Shown here piece after piece: positions 53,871 through 63,138 of a stretch of DNA of 64,000 nt. This DNA comes from Candidatus Pelagibacter communis. Lineage in GTDB: Bacteria; Pseudomonadota; Alphaproteobacteria; Pelagibacterales; Pelagibacteraceae. Both the position numbers and the translations under genes were made by a program. The stretch covers positions 80,001-144,000 of the forward strand of contig NZ_CVSO01000040.1 in assembly GCF_001180105.1 (NCBI RefSeq), given 5' to 3'. How positions within the stretch are numbered: position 1 is the stretch's first letter; each line of letters begins with the position of its first letter. The notes under the pieces were generated by a model. That model was not told the DNA's origin, searched no databases, and was given only the letters and a program-made list of their open reading frames with translations.

Positions 53871-55801
53871 AAATTTTTCTTTATTTTTTTTACAATATTT
53901 TCAACATCTAATTCAAAGTGTTTATAAATATCTTTATATGGCGCGCTCTTACCAAAGTTATCTATTCCTAAATTTAATCCATTGGCACCTGTATACTTTT
54001 TCCAATAACTTGTTTCTGATGCCTCTATAGAAACTTTAAGAGCACCTTCTTCTAAAATATCTTTTTTATAGTCATTGGTTTGACTATCAAATATTTCATG
54101 GCAGGGCATTGATATAACCTTTGAATAAATATTTTCTGTGGCTAATTTATGACTAACTTTTATTGCAAGGTCAGTTTCAGAGCCTGTTGCCAATAACGTT
54201 ACCTTAAGATTATCTCCATTTCTTAAAATTTCATAAGCTCCTTTAGAACAAAGATTGTTTGCAATCACCTCTCTTCTTATTGGTTCTATTTTTTGTCTTG
54301 TAAGAGCAATAACACTTGGTTTATTTTTACTTTCCAAAGCCAACTGCCAACATTCAAAAGTTTCAATGGTATCGGAGGGTCTAAATACATTTAAATTTGG
54401 TATAGATCTCAACATTGCAAGCTGTTCAACAGGCTGATGAGTTGGTCCGTCTTCTCCCAAACCGATTGAGTCATGAGTTAAAACATATATAACTCTTTGA
54501 CCCATCATCGCTGCTAATCTGATAGAAGGCTTGCAATAATCACTAAATATTAAAAAAGTTCCACCATATGGAATGAGATTACTATGCAAAGAGATTCCAT
54601 TCATAATTCCACACATTGCATGTTCCCTTACCCCATAATGAATATAATTCCCTCCAAAACTTCCTGGTTTAATTATTTTATGATTTTTTGTTTTTGTATT
54701 ATTTGAACCTGCAAGATCAGCCGAGCCACCGATCAAATTTGGCAATTTCGAAATTATATCTAAAAATTTTTCTGAGGATTTTCTCGTTGCAATTGGCTCT
54801 AATGATTTTATATAATCTTTTTTTACTTGATCTATTTCACTTATAATTTCATCGTTAAAAATATTGAATTCAGGTGAATATGATTTATTTTTATCTGCTT
54901 TTGAGGAAGCGTTTTCTCCAATTTTTCTCCACTCATTTAAAATTTTTTCAGGGATTTTAAAAGGCTCATAATTCCATTTTAATTTTTTTCTTACTAGCTT
55001 TACCTCATCGGTACCTAACGGGCTTCCATGCGATGATGCTTTTCCGCTTTTATTTGGTGAGCCATAACCAATTAAAGTCTTACAAGAAATAGCAAATGGT
55101 TTTTTTGAATTTTGAGCTTTTTTTAAAGCGGTAAAAATTTGTTTTTCATTATGTCCATCTATTTCTAAATAGCTCCAACCATAACTCTCAAATCTTTTTT
55201 TTGTATTATCAGAAACGGCAAGATTTGTAGGGCCATCAATCGAGATAGAATTATTATCAAAAAGCAGTATCAAATTTTTTAATTTTATATGACCTGCAAA
55301 ACTTAAGGCTTCATGGCTTATTCCTTCCATAAGACACCCGTCTCCTGCCAAGACATAAGTCTTATGATCTATCTTTTTTTTTCCTAACTTTTTTTTTAAT
55401 ATTTCTTCAGCAAGCGCAAAACCTACAGCATTAGATATACCTTGTCCTAATGGTCCAGTTGTAGTTTCTATGCCTGAATTTGAGTGATACTCTGGATGGC
55501 CAGCACAAATACAGTCTAGTTTTCTAAAATTTTTGATATCATCTATAGAAACACTTTTATAACCAGTTAGATATAAAATTGAATAAAGAAGCATGGACCC
55601 ATGACCAGCAGAAAGAACGAACCTATCTCTGTTAAACCAGCTAGGATCTTTTGGATTAAATCGTAAAAAGTTTTTAAATAAAACTGTAGCAACATCAGCC
55701 ATTCCCATTGGCATTCCAGGATGACCAGAATTTGCTGCCTCAACAGCATCTAAAGACAGAAATCTTACAGCATTAGCTAAATCTTTATGTTTTATTTTCA
55801 A
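53867..55801 (-). CDS. tkt: Transketolase
   Basis: A 644-residue thiamine-diphosphate enzyme: ANSGHPGMPMGMADVA, SAGHGSMLLYSILYLTGY, GHPEYHSNSGIETTTGPLGQ, LAGDGCLMEGISHEALSFAG (ThDP motif), FDNNSISIDG, YGSPNKSGKASSHGSPLG, then the pyrimidine domain HDSIGLGEDGPTHQPVEQ. It is complete. It leads the tkt-gap-pgk-fba-thiE-efp-suhB series on the - strand and is divergent from the coiled-coil/zapA operon across 50 bases. Confidence 0.96.
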   Translation of the reverse strand: MKIKHKDLANAVRFLSLDAVEAANSGHPGMPMGMADVATVLFKNFLRFNPKDPSWFNRDRFVLSAGHGSMLLYSILYLTGYKSVSIDDIKNFRKLDCICAGHPEYHSNSGIETTTGPLGQGISNAVGFALAEEILKKKLGKKKIDHKTYVLAGDGCLMEGISHEALSFAGHIKLKNLILLFDNNSISIDGPTNLAVSDNTKKRFESYGWSYLEIDGHNEKQIFTALKKAQNSKKPFAISCKTLIGYGSPNKSGKASSHGSPLGTDEVKLVRKKLKWNYEPFKIPEKILNEWRKIGENASSKADKNKSYSPEFNIFNDEIISEIDQVKKDYIKSLEPIATRKSSEKFLDIISKLPNLIGGSADLAGSNNTKTKNHKIIKPGSFGGNYIHYGVREHAMCGIMNGISLHSNLIPYGGTFLIFSDYCKPSIRLAAMMGQRVIYVLTHDSIGLGEDGPTHQPVEQLAMLRSIPNLNVFRPSDTIETFECWQLALESKNKPSVIALTRQKIEPIRREVIANNLCSKGAYEILRNGDNLKVTLLATGSETDLAIKVSHKLATENIYSKVISMPCHEIFDSQTNDYKKDILEEGALKVSIEASETSYWKKYTGANGLNLGIDNFGKSAPYKDIYKHFELDVENIVKKIKKNL

Positions 55802-55836
55802 AAATATTCCTATCTAGACTAAGAGACTCATTAATA

Positions 55837-55842
55837 TATAAT
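55837..55842 (+). promoter_or_regulatory. Putative -10 box of the zapA operon
   Basis: TATAAT at 55837-55842 in the short tkt/coiled-coil divergent region. The first base of transcription would be near 55849, only about 3 bases before ATG 55852, again suggesting a very short or absent leader. No strong -35 box is seen. Confidence 0.3.
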
Positions 55843-55851
55843 TATATATAT

Positions 55852-56175
55852 ATGAAATATATCAGCGAAAAAGAAAAAAAACTTGAAGACGCTCTTAAGA
55901 AATTAAAAAAACTTGACCTCAAAAATGACCAGATAAGTGGAGACATAAAAGAATTAATTGATCAAAAAAATCAATTAGAAATTGAAAAAAACGAATTGGA
56001 AAAAAGATACAAAAATTTAAGCGATGAACACGACAATCTTCAAGTCAAAATCAAACAAATGAAGGTAGAAAAAAAAGATGATAGAATGAAAAGATTAGAG
56101 TTTAACGAAAAAATTGATGAATTAAATCAAGAAACAGATACTTTACTTGAAGAGATTGAAAAATGGCAAATGTAA
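55852..56175 (+). CDS. Coiled-coil protein of DUF4164 type
   Basis: A 107-residue protein that is almost entirely heptad coiled coil (KKLEDALKKLKKLDLKND, LEIEKNELEKRYKNLSDEHD). Alphaproteobacteria carry a DUF4164 coiled-coil gene between tkt and zapA, and position is the main reason for this call. It overlaps zapA by 13 bases. It may assist Z-ring assembly together with ZapA; this is inferred. Confidence 0.7.
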   Translation: MKYISEKEKKLEDALKKLKKLDLKNDQISGDIKELIDQKNQLEIEKNELEKRYKNLSDEHDNLQVKIKQMKVEKKDDRMKRLEFNEKIDELNQETDTLLEEIEKWQM

Positions 56176-56600
56176 ATATTAAGTTTAATGGAAAAGACTT
56201 TCTTCTTTCATGTGAGGATGGTCAAGAGGATCATCTTGAGGAGCTAGCAGCAAATTTAAACGAAAAATTTGAAAAATTAAAAAATGACTTAGGAAATATA
56301 GGTGAGAATAAATTATTATTGATCACCGCTATTAAAGTGATGGATGAGTACTTTGATACCAAAAAAAATGTTGAGAAAAAAAAGCTAGAATTAAACAATC
56401 TTACTGAAAAATTTAAAGAACTGAAATCTCTTGTATACGGCTACAAGGATGAAAAAGAAGATGAAGCAACTAAATTGAACAACGATATCAACAACTTGCA
56501 AAAAGAGCTTGATAAAATAAATAATAATTATGATCAATTAATTTCTAATACCGCAAAAGAAATAGAGGAATTTGTTGAGCGAATTAATCTTAAAAATTAG
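56163..56600 (+). CDS. zapA: Cell division protein ZapA
   Basis: A 145-residue protein. The N-terminal domain reads VNIKFNGKDFLLSCEDGQED, then HLEELAANLNEKFEKLKND, NKLLLITAIKVMDEYFD, followed by a long coiled coil to the end. The 'ITAIKVMDEY' segment matches the 'mAaL.laDEl' region of ZapA. It cross-links FtsZ filaments at mid-cell. The start at ATG 56163 gives the usual N-terminus. Confidence 0.85.
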   Translation: MANVNIKFNGKDFLLSCEDGQEDHLEELAANLNEKFEKLKNDLGNIGENKLLLITAIKVMDEYFDTKKNVEKKKLELNNLTEKFKELKSLVYGYKDEKEDEATKLNNDINNLQKELDKINNNYDQLISNTAKEIEEFVERINLKN

Positions 56601-56608
56601 ATTTAATA

Positions 56609-57151
56609 GTGAACAAATTTCAATTAAGAAAAAAAATATCTAAAATTCGATCAAAATTTGTCAGAAAAAAAAACACAATTAATTCTGAGGCGATAATCAA
56701 ATTGATTGAGCAGAAATCTCTCAACAAAAAAATTGGATTGTATTATCCGTTTGGTGATGAGTTATCTACTTTGGAATTAATGAAGCGATTGACTAAAAAA
56801 AAATTTATAATTTCTTTACCAATAATTAATAATAAGTTTGACATGTCTTTTTATAGCTGGAGTCCTAATGAGCCTTTAACAATAAACAGATATGGTATCT
56901 TAGAGCCTTTTAAGGAAAAAAAAATAACTCCTTCTACATTAATAATTCCGATGTTAGCTTTTGACACTAACTTAAACAGACTTGGTTATGGAGGAGGTTT
57001 CTATGACAGGTTTATTCAAAAAATTGAGAAACAAAATAACTGTGTTAAAATCGGACTTGCTCTTTCCTGTCAAAAAATTAATAAAGTTCCAGTTGGTAAA
57101 TATGATAAAAAAATGGATTTCATAATTACTGAAAAAAGAATTTATAAATGA
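56609..57151 (+). CDS. fau: 5-formyltetrahydrofolate cyclo-ligase
   Basis: A 180-residue protein with GTG start at 56609. KFQLRKKISKIRSKF begins the substrate-binding part; IGLYYPFGDELSTLELM, then IPMLAFDTNLNRLGYGGGFY with the glycine-rich ATP loop, and MDFIITEK near the C-terminus. It converts 5-formyl-THF to 5,10-methenyl-THF. It stands between zapA and ymdB; the 6S RNA gene often found between zapA and this gene has no room here (8 bases). Confidence 0.9.
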   Translation: MNKFQLRKKISKIRSKFVRKKNTINSEAIIKLIEQKSLNKKIGLYYPFGDELSTLELMKRLTKKKFIISLPIINNKFDMSFYSWSPNEPLTINRYGILEPFKEKKITPSTLIIPMLAFDTNLNRLGYGGGFYDRFIQKIEKQNNCVKIGLALSCQKINKVPVGKYDKKMDFIITEKRIYK

Positions 57152-57954
57152 AAATTTTATTTTTAGGCGATATTGTAGGACCCTCGGGTTGTATGGTTGT
57201 AGAAAAATATCTTAAGAAGATTGTTGAGGAAAATAAAATAAATTTTGTGATAGCAAATGGTGAAAATGCAGCCCATAACGGAGTAGGTATTACAAAAGAT
57301 GTTTTAGACAATCTAATTAAATTTGGAGTAAATGTACTCACAACTGGAAATCATGTTTGGGATCATAAAGAAACCTTAAAACTCGTTGAGGATGATAACA
57401 GACTTCTTAGACCATTTAATTTAATTGGAACATCACCAGGAAAAGGGTTTGAAATTTATCAAACATCAAAAAATTTTAAAATAGGTGTACTAAATTTAAT
57501 GGGAAATGTTTTCATGAGGAAAAGTGAAGATGTTTTCAAAACGGCTGAAAATTTTCAAAAAAATTATCATTTAAAAAAAGATTATGACTTTTTAGTAGTC
57601 GACTTGCATTGTGAAACTACTTCAGAAAAAATGGCAATGGGACATTTGTTTGATAGTAAAGCAACTTTAGTTACCGGTACTCACACGCACATTCCAACAA
57701 ATGATGCAAGAGTTTTAAAAGGTGGGACTGCGTATATCACAGATTCTGGAATGTGCGGTGACTACGACTCAGTAATTGGGATGAATAAAGAAAACTCATT
57801 AAAAAGATTCTTTAAACAAGATTCTGAAAAACATTACCCATCTTTAGGGGATGGTTCTTTATCGGGTGTTATGGTAGATTGTGATGAAACTACAGGGCTA
57901 GCTAAAAATATTAATAGTATAATTGTTGGGGGTGTTTTAAATAACTCAAAATAA
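57148..57954 (+). CDS. ymdB: YmdB-type metallophosphoesterase (TIGR00282)
   Basis: A 268-residue protein: ILFLGDIVGPSGCMVVEKYL with the first metal Asp, ANGENAAHNGVGIT, TTGNHVWDHKE, VVDLHCETTSEKMA and VTGTHTHIPTNDARVLKGGT. These are the metal ligands of the YmdB phosphoesterase family, which cleaves cyclic nucleotides in Bacillus. It overlaps the previous gene by 4 bases and ends 1 base before yebC. Confidence 0.92.
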   Translation: MKILFLGDIVGPSGCMVVEKYLKKIVEENKINFVIANGENAAHNGVGITKDVLDNLIKFGVNVLTTGNHVWDHKETLKLVEDDNRLLRPFNLIGTSPGKGFEIYQTSKNFKIGVLNLMGNVFMRKSEDVFKTAENFQKNYHLKKDYDFLVVDLHCETTSEKMAMGHLFDSKATLVTGTHTHIPTNDARVLKGGTAYITDSGMCGDYDSVIGMNKENSLKRFFKQDSEKHYPSLGDGSLSGVMVDCDETTGLAKNINSIIVGGVLNNSK

Positions 57955-57955
57955 T

Positions 57956-58678
57956 ATGGCAGGACATTCTCATTGGGCTGGTATAAAACATAAAAAGGGT
58001 AGAGCAGATAAGGAGAGATCAAAAATCTTCTCGAAACTTTCCAGGGAAATTACTGTAGCTGCTAAACTTGGAGATAAAGATCCTTTGATGAATCCGAGAC
58101 TTAGATCTGCTATTCAAGCAGCGAGATCTTCAAACATGCCAAAAGATAATATTGAGAGAGCCATTGATAAATCAAAATCTTTAAATCAATCAAATTTTGA
58201 AAAGATAAGATACGAAGGTTTTGGTAGAGATAAGGTTGCCATAATTGTTGAGACACTTACAGATAACAAAAATAGAACTGCCTCAAAATTAAGAACAATT
58301 TTTCAAAAAAATGGTGGTAATTTGGGTACTCAAGGTTCTGCAGCTCACAATTTTAAACAAATTGGCGTAATTAGGATAAACATAAATGAAATTAAAGACG
58401 ATAAAATTTTTGAACTAGCAATTGATGCTGGTGCAGATGAATGCTTCTCCTTTGAAAATTTTCATGAGATACATTGCAGTTTTGAAGATATTTATTCTAT
58501 AAAAAAAAAAATTGAGTCTCATGTTGAAAATTTTATATCCACAGATATTGAGTGGATTCCACTAAACAAGGTCTCCAGCGAAGGTGAGAATAAAGAAGAC
58601 ATAAAAAAACTTATAAAATTATTAGATGATGACGATGATGTTCAAAGGGTTTACTCGAACTTTGGGGAAGAAGATTAA
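57956..58678 (+). CDS. yebC: YebC/PmpR-family regulator or translation factor
   Basis: A 240-residue protein: MAGHSHWAGIKHKKGRADKE, LSREITVAAKLGDKDPLMNP, RLRSAIQAARSSNMPKDNIE and RYEGFGRDKVAIIVETLTDN are the family hallmarks. It is complete and soluble. YebC homologues regulate transcription and, more recently, were shown to help ribosomes at proline stretches. It precedes ruvC as in many bacteria. Confidence 0.96.
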   Translation: MAGHSHWAGIKHKKGRADKERSKIFSKLSREITVAAKLGDKDPLMNPRLRSAIQAARSSNMPKDNIERAIDKSKSLNQSNFEKIRYEGFGRDKVAIIVETLTDNKNRTASKLRTIFQKNGGNLGTQGSAAHNFKQIGVIRININEIKDDKIFELAIDAGADECFSFENFHEIHCSFEDIYSIKKKIESHVENFISTDIEWIPLNKVSSEGENKEDIKKLIKLLDDDDDVQRVYSNFGEED

Positions 58679-58681
58679 GCA

Positions 58682-59170
58682 ATGTTAATAATCGGAATAG
58701 ATCCTGGAATTAATGGTGCTATATGCTTATTTAAAGATGGTAAGATAGTGGATGTATTTGAAATGCCTAAAATGGCTGTAGGAAAAAAAAATAAATCACA
58801 AGTTAATGCTTCTCAAATATTTAATGAAATTCAAAAAGCTCTAGAAAGAGAAGATAAAACAAAAGTAATAGCTGTAATTGAACAGGTTTCTGCAATGCCA
58901 GGACAGGGTGTTACTAGCATGTTTAATTTTGGACAGTCTTTTGGAGTGTTAAAGGGAATTTTTTCTGCAATGCAAATTCCAATGGATTTTGTTTCACCAG
59001 TTAAATGGAAAAAATTCTTTAATTTGATCAATACAAATAAAGATGCTAGCAGAACAAAAGCTATTGAGATATATCCTTATTTTTCCTCAAAATTGTCAAA
59101 AAAAAAAGATGCCAATAAAGCTGATGCAATACTAATTTCCAGTTTTTACTACCAAAACGCCAAATATTAG
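58682..59170 (+). CDS. ruvC: RuvC-like Holliday junction resolvase, phage-like type
   Basis: A 162-residue RNase H-fold nuclease: IIGIDPGINGAICLF (first Asp), AVIEQVSAMPGQGVTSMFNF (Glu), FGVLKGIFSAMQIPMDFVSP and ANKADAILISSFYY (last acidic residue). The MPGQGVTSMFNFGQSFG stretch is closer to phage and mitochondrial-type RuvC-like proteins than to E. coli RuvC. It lies after yebC, the classic ruvC position, but ruvA and ruvB are not next to it; tolQ follows after 57 bases. Confidence 0.8.
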   Translation: MLIIGIDPGINGAICLFKDGKIVDVFEMPKMAVGKKNKSQVNASQIFNEIQKALEREDKTKVIAVIEQVSAMPGQGVTSMFNFGQSFGVLKGIFSAMQIPMDFVSPVKWKKFFNLINTNKDASRTKAIEIYPYFSSKLSKKKDANKADAILISSFYYQNAKY

Positions 59171-59227
59171 GATTTATTTGATCTATCAGGTCAAATTGAT
59201 GACACATTTTAGTGTGAAAGATTTTTC

Positions 59228-59902
59228 ATGGAAGCCGATATAGCATCACAATCTGTTGGATTAGGAAGTTCAGTAGACTTTTCTTTATGGAGCCTATTTC
59301 TAAGAGCAGACATAATTGTAAAATCAGTTATTGTTCTGCTAATCGCAGCTTCAATTTATACATGGGCGATAATTATAGAAAAATTCAAGTTATTTAAAAA
59401 GATAAATTTATCAACACAAGAGTTTGAGGAAAAGTTTTGGAAATCAAGATCTGCTGAAAGCTTTTATAATAATTTACCTGCAAATATTGATGATCCAATG
59501 TCAAATGTTTTTAAAAAGACTATGCAAGTTGTTCTCAAATCGAGATCGAGAAGTAATTTAAATGAAAAACTTTCAGGTTTATTAGAGTCTAATATAGAAA
59601 ATGAAGTTAACAAACTTGAAAAAAATTATTCATTTTTAGCTACTGTTGGTTCGACAGCGCCGTTTATTGGTTTGTTTGGAACAGTATGGGGAATTATGAA
59701 TTCGTTTCAATCGATTGCTGTTTCTAGAAATACAAGTTTAGCAATTGTTGCACCAGGTATAGCCGAAGCATTATTTGCAACAGCTCTTGGTCTTTTAGCT
59801 GCTATACCTGCGGTTGTGGCATATAATAAGTTTAATAACGATTCTAAAAAATATTCTCAGAGATTAGAAAATTTTGCCAAAAGATTTATCTCTACTATTT
59901 GA
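59228..59902 (+). CDS. tolQ: Tol-Pal system proton channel TolQ
   Basis: A 224-residue inner-membrane protein with three helices: IIVKSVIVLLIAASIYTWAI, TVGSTAPFIGLFGTVWGIM and ALFATALGLLAAIPAVVAYN. The last two carry the conserved Thr and Pro residues of MotA/TolQ/ExbB channels. It powers outer-membrane constriction during division with TolR and TolA. It is followed by tolR after 3 bases. Confidence 0.95.
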   Translation: MEADIASQSVGLGSSVDFSLWSLFLRADIIVKSVIVLLIAASIYTWAIIIEKFKLFKKINLSTQEFEEKFWKSRSAESFYNNLPANIDDPMSNVFKKTMQVVLKSRSRSNLNEKLSGLLESNIENEVNKLEKNYSFLATVGSTAPFIGLFGTVWGIMNSFQSIAVSRNTSLAIVAPGIAEALFATALGLLAAIPAVVAYNKFNNDSKKYSQRLENFAKRFISTI

Positions 59903-59905
59903 CGA

Positions 59906-60322
59906 ATGGCCTTTAATTTAAAAAATAAATCTAAAGATCCAATAAGTGAGATAAATGTAACCCCATTTGTTGATGTTATGTTAGTTCTTTTAATTGTTTT
60001 TATGGTAACAGCTCCACTACTTACTGTTGGTGTTCAGGTTGATCTACCAGAAAGTTCAGCTGACTCACTTCCTGAAGAACAAGAACCGTTGACTTTAAGT
60101 ATAAATTCAAAAGGAGAGATTTTTATTCAAGAGTCCAAAGTTGAATTTGATAATGTAATTGCCAAAATATTAGCAGTTTCAAAAAATAGGACAGATACAA
60201 GAATATATGTAAGAGGCGACAAGACAATAAATTATGGTAGAGTTTTAGAGGTTATGGGAATGCTTTCTGGTTCAGGATTTACAAAAGTTGCGCTTATTTC
60301 AGAACCTTATAAAGAAAGGTAA
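59906..60322 (+). CDS. tolR: Tol-Pal system protein TolR
   Basis: A 138-residue protein: PISEINVTPFVDVMLVLLIV includes the membrane helix with the proton-carrying Asp, then TVGVQVDLPESSADSLPEE and a periplasmic domain with IYVRGDKTINYGRVLEVMGM. It is standard ExbD/TolR length and order. It partners TolQ. Confidence 0.95.
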   Translation: MAFNLKNKSKDPISEINVTPFVDVMLVLLIVFMVTAPLLTVGVQVDLPESSADSLPEEQEPLTLSINSKGEIFIQESKVEFDNVIAKILAVSKNRTDTRIYVRGDKTINYGRVLEVMGMLSGSGFTKVALISEPYKER

Positions 60323-60328
60323 TAGATT

Positions 60329-61141
60329 GTGGCCAATAATATTATAATATCATCTTTACTACATTTATTCCTAATCATTATAACTGCATTAAGTCTGCCC
60401 TTTTTAGCAAAAAAACCAATAGATCTTCCACCAATTATTTCAATAGAGCTTATTCAAATAACTGATAAAACATCTATACCTTATGCCCCAAAAGCAAAAA
60501 AGATTATTGAGGAAATTAAGAAGAAAGAAAAAGAAAAACTTGTTTCTGAGCAAGCACCTCCAAAAAAGGTAAAAAAAGAAAAACCAGATGCAATTCCGTT
60601 ACCAGATCAACAAAAAAATATTGTAAAAAAACCTGAAGAAGAAAAACAAAACCCAGAAAAAATTGATGATGAAATTAAACAAGTTTCGGAATTTGAAAAA
60701 AAAGAATTATTTGACCCAAACAATATTGCTGCGCTAATCGATAAATCAAAAGAAGAAACTGCAGAGGTGGTTAAAAAAGATGATAAGGTGACTCAATCGC
60801 AGAGAAAAAGCGTTATTTCATCTGGATTGACCTTGAACGAGGAAGATGCCTTAAAAGCTCAAATATTTGGATGTTGGAGTATCCCATTGGGCTTACCTTA
60901 CAATGAAAATCTACTTGTGAGAATTAAACTTAATTTAAAACCTGATGGCACTGTTATCAATTCTGAAATTCTTGACCATGCTAGAATGAATAAACCAGGT
61001 CAAGGTTTTTACAAAGTTTTGGCAGAAAGTGCTTTAAGAGCTATAAGATTATGTCAACCATTAAGAGTACCAACCACTGGTTATGAGAGATGGAAAGAGA
61101 TACAATTAAATTTTGATGCAAGGGAAATGTTAGAAGGATGA
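60329..61141 (+). CDS. tolA: TolA-like envelope protein
   Basis: A 270-residue protein starting with GTG. One N-terminal helix ([20 protein letters not shown]), then a long Lys/Glu/Pro-rich linker (about residues 60-165) that should span the periplasm, then a C-terminal domain of TolA/TonB type: [20 protein letters not shown] and [19 protein letters not shown]. Position between tolR and tolB supports TolA. It overlaps tolB by 4 bases. Confidence 0.88.
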   Translation: MANNIIISSLLHLFLIIITALSLPFLAKKPIDLPPIISIELIQITDKTSIPYAPKAKKIIEEIKKKEKEKLVSEQAPPKKVKKEKPDAIPLPDQQKNIVKKPEEEKQNPEKIDDEIKQVSEFEKKELFDPNNIAALIDKSKEETAEVVKKDDKVTQSQRKSVISSGLTLNEEDALKAQIFGCWSIPLGLPYNENLLVRIKLNLKPDGTVINSEILDHARMNKPGQGFYKVLAESALRAIRLCQPLRVPTTGYERWKEIQLNFDAREMLEG

Positions 61142-62487
61142 AAAATTTTTTTTATATATACTTAACAGTTATTTTTTTAACATTTACCAATAAGTCATTT
61201 GCATTAATTGAGGTAGATATTACTAGGGGTAACTTAAACCCTTTACCCATGGCTGTTTCGCCTCTTTCTGTTGAAAAAGAATCTAAAGATAAGTTTAAAG
61301 ATCAATTAAATTTAAATGATATAGGATTAGAAATTTCAAAAGTGATTGAAAATAATTTAAGGCAATCTGGTCTTTTTAACCCATTAGATCAAAAGGCATT
61401 TTTACAAAAACCAAATATTGCTCACGTTAAACCCAGATTTGAAGATTGGGCATTAATAAAAGCTCAGGCTTTGATTACTGGTGAAGTTAAGTTTGCAAAT
61501 GACAGACTAAGAGTTGAATTTAGATTATGGGATATCTTAGCTGGTAAAGAAATATTAGCATTAGCTTTTACGACTGTTCCAGAAAATTGGAGGAGGGTAG
61601 GACATATTATTACAGATAAAGTATATGAAAGACTCACTGGAGAAAAAGGATATTTTGACACAAGAATAATCTACGTTGCAGAGGAAGGACTAAAAACAAA
61701 TCGAATTAAAAAATTAGCAATAATGGATCAAGATGGTTTTAACACCAAATATTTAACATTGGGAAATGAACTAGTATTAACACCAAGGTTTAACCCAACA
61801 AATCAAATGGTAACATACTTATCATATTTCAAAAATTTACCTAGAGTTTATCTTTTAGATATAGAAACAGGTATTCAAGAGGTTGTTGGAGATTTTCCAG
61901 GAATGACTTTTGCGCCTCGTTTTTCCCCTGATGGAAAAAAAATAATCATGAGTTTTGCAAAAGATGGAAATTCAGATATTTATACTATGGATCTAGATAA
62001 TAGGGTTGTTGAAAAAATTACAAATCATCCATCAATTGATACTTCTCCATCTTATTCACCAGACGGTAAATTTATTTGTTTCAACTCTGATAGAAGCGGA
62101 TATCAGCAAATCTATGTTATGAGGAGTGATGGTTCAAAAGTAAAAAGAATATCTTTTGGAAACGGATTGTACGGTACCCCGGTATGGTCACCTAGGGGCG
62201 ATTTAATAGCATTTACAAAACTTCACAAAGGTAAGTTTTATATTGGTGTGATGAGAACTGATGGAACAGGAGAGCGTCTGTTGACAGAAAATTATTACCA
62301 AGAGGCACCTTCTTGGTCCCCAAATGGGAGAGTCTTAATTTTTTATAGAGAGACAAAGTCTGATTCTAAGGGAAAAGGCTTTTCAGCAAAATTATGGTCA
62401 ATAGATCTTACTGGTTATAACGAAAAAATGGTAAATACAGAAACAGATGCCTCAGACCCATCTTGGTCGTCATTATTGAGTGATTAG
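61138..62487 (+). CDS. tolB: Tol-Pal system protein TolB
   Basis: A 449-residue periplasmic protein with a signal peptide ([22 protein letters not shown]). The D1 domain contains [16 protein letters not shown]. The beta-propeller shows repeated [39 protein letters not shown] and [11 protein letters not shown] blades. It binds Pal and TolA. A gap of 99 bases with a possible promoter follows before pal. Confidence 0.96.
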   Translation: MKNFFYIYLTVIFLTFTNKSFALIEVDITRGNLNPLPMAVSPLSVEKESKDKFKDQLNLNDIGLEISKVIENNLRQSGLFNPLDQKAFLQKPNIAHVKPRFEDWALIKAQALITGEVKFANDRLRVEFRLWDILAGKEILALAFTTVPENWRRVGHIITDKVYERLTGEKGYFDTRIIYVAEEGLKTNRIKKLAIMDQDGFNTKYLTLGNELVLTPRFNPTNQMVTYLSYFKNLPRVYLLDIETGIQEVVGDFPGMTFAPRFSPDGKKIIMSFAKDGNSDIYTMDLDNRVVEKITNHPSIDTSPSYSPDGKFICFNSDRSGYQQIYVMRSDGSKVKRISFGNGLYGTPVWSPRGDLIAFTKLHKGKFYIGVMRTDGTGERLLTENYYQEAPSWSPNGRVLIFYRETKSDSKGKGFSAKLWSIDLTGYNEKMVNTETDASDPSWSSLLSD

Positions 62488-62518
62488 TTTGATTTTTCAA
62501 TAAATCAATAATAAATCC

Positions 62519-62547
62519 TTGATTTTTAAGCTTGAAAGATCTATTTA
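62519..62547 (+). promoter_or_regulatory. Possible pal promoter and strong ribosome binding site
   Basis: TTGATT at 62519-62524 and TATTTA at 62542-62547 with a 17-base spacer lie upstream of pal. An AAGGAG at 62576-62581 is well placed 5 bases before the ATG at 62587, one of few strong Shine-Dalgarno sequences in the window. This would give extra pal expression on top of readthrough from tolB. Confidence 0.4.
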
Positions 62548-62586
62548 GTTGTGAAAAAGTACAACATTAACTTTTAAGGAGCAGTA

Positions 62587-63060
62587 ATGAGTTTAAACAA
62601 AATTTTTAGAAATACTTTGCTAATAGTTTTCGCAAGTATTCTATTATCTGCATGTGCCACAAAACAATCTGGTAAAATGCAAGGTGACGTATACACTGGA
62701 AAAGACACAGTTGAGTATTTAGCTTCAGGTGTGCCAGATAGAGTTTTCTTTGCAACAAATGAAACAGTTTTAACTACTGCTTCAAGAGAAACTTTAAGAA
62801 AACAAGCGTCATGGTTAAGAAAAAATTCAAAAATAAATGTAGTTCTTGAAGGTCACGCTGACGAAAGAGGCACAAGAGAATACAACTTAGCTCTAGGTGA
62901 AAGAAGAGCTAATGCGGCTAAAGATTATTTAATGACTTATGGAATATCTGGAAATAGAATTTCAGTAATAAGTTATGGAAAAGAAAGACCAGTAGACTCT
63001 GGTTCAAACCCTTTAGCTTGGTCAAAAAACAGAAGATCAGTAACAGTAAAAGCTAACTAA
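62587..63060 (+). CDS. pal: Peptidoglycan-associated lipoprotein Pal
   Basis: A 157-residue lipoprotein. The signal sequence ends in the lipobox LLSACA, with the lipidated Cys near residue 23. The OmpA-like domain has VFFATNETVLTTASRETL, VVLEGHADERGTREYNLALG (peptidoglycan binding) and GERRANAAKDYLMTYGI, ending NRRSVTVKAN. It anchors the outer membrane to the wall and is moved by TolB-TolA. An intrinsic terminator follows at 63076. Confidence 0.97.
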   Translation: MSLNKIFRNTLLIVFASILLSACATKQSGKMQGDVYTGKDTVEYLASGVPDRVFFATNETVLTTASRETLRKQASWLRKNSKINVVLEGHADERGTREYNLALGERRANAAKDYLMTYGISGNRISVISYGKERPVDSGSNPLAWSKNRRSVTVKAN

Positions 63061-63075
63061 TAATTTACAAATTCA

Positions 63076-63111
63076 GACCCCAATAACATAAGTTGTTGGG
63101 GTCTTTTTTTT
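63076..63111 (+). terminator. Rho-independent terminator after pal
   Basis: GACCCCAATAAC at 63076-63087 pairs with GTTGTTGGGGTC at 63092-63103 (12 pairs including one G-U) across the loop ATAA, and is followed by eight T at 63104-63111. It is the only strong intrinsic terminator seen in the window and closes the tol-pal transcript. Confidence 0.93.
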
Positions 63112-63138
63112 GCCATCATTATAGATAGAAATCAATTA

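Noticed and set aside
56601-56608. 6S RNA gene expected between zapA and the 5-formyl-THF cyclo-ligase gene
   Set aside because: Only 8 bases separate the genes, so 6S RNA must lie elsewhere if present.
59171-59227. Two short hairpins before tolQ as attenuator or small RNA
   Set aside because: Stems of 7 and 4 pairs with wobble and no T run are within what chance gives in this AT-rich spacer.
62489-62508. Seven-pair AT-rich hairpin after tolB as a terminator
   Set aside because: The stem (TTGATTT/AAATCAA) has one G-C pair and is not followed by a T run; readthrough into pal is likely.
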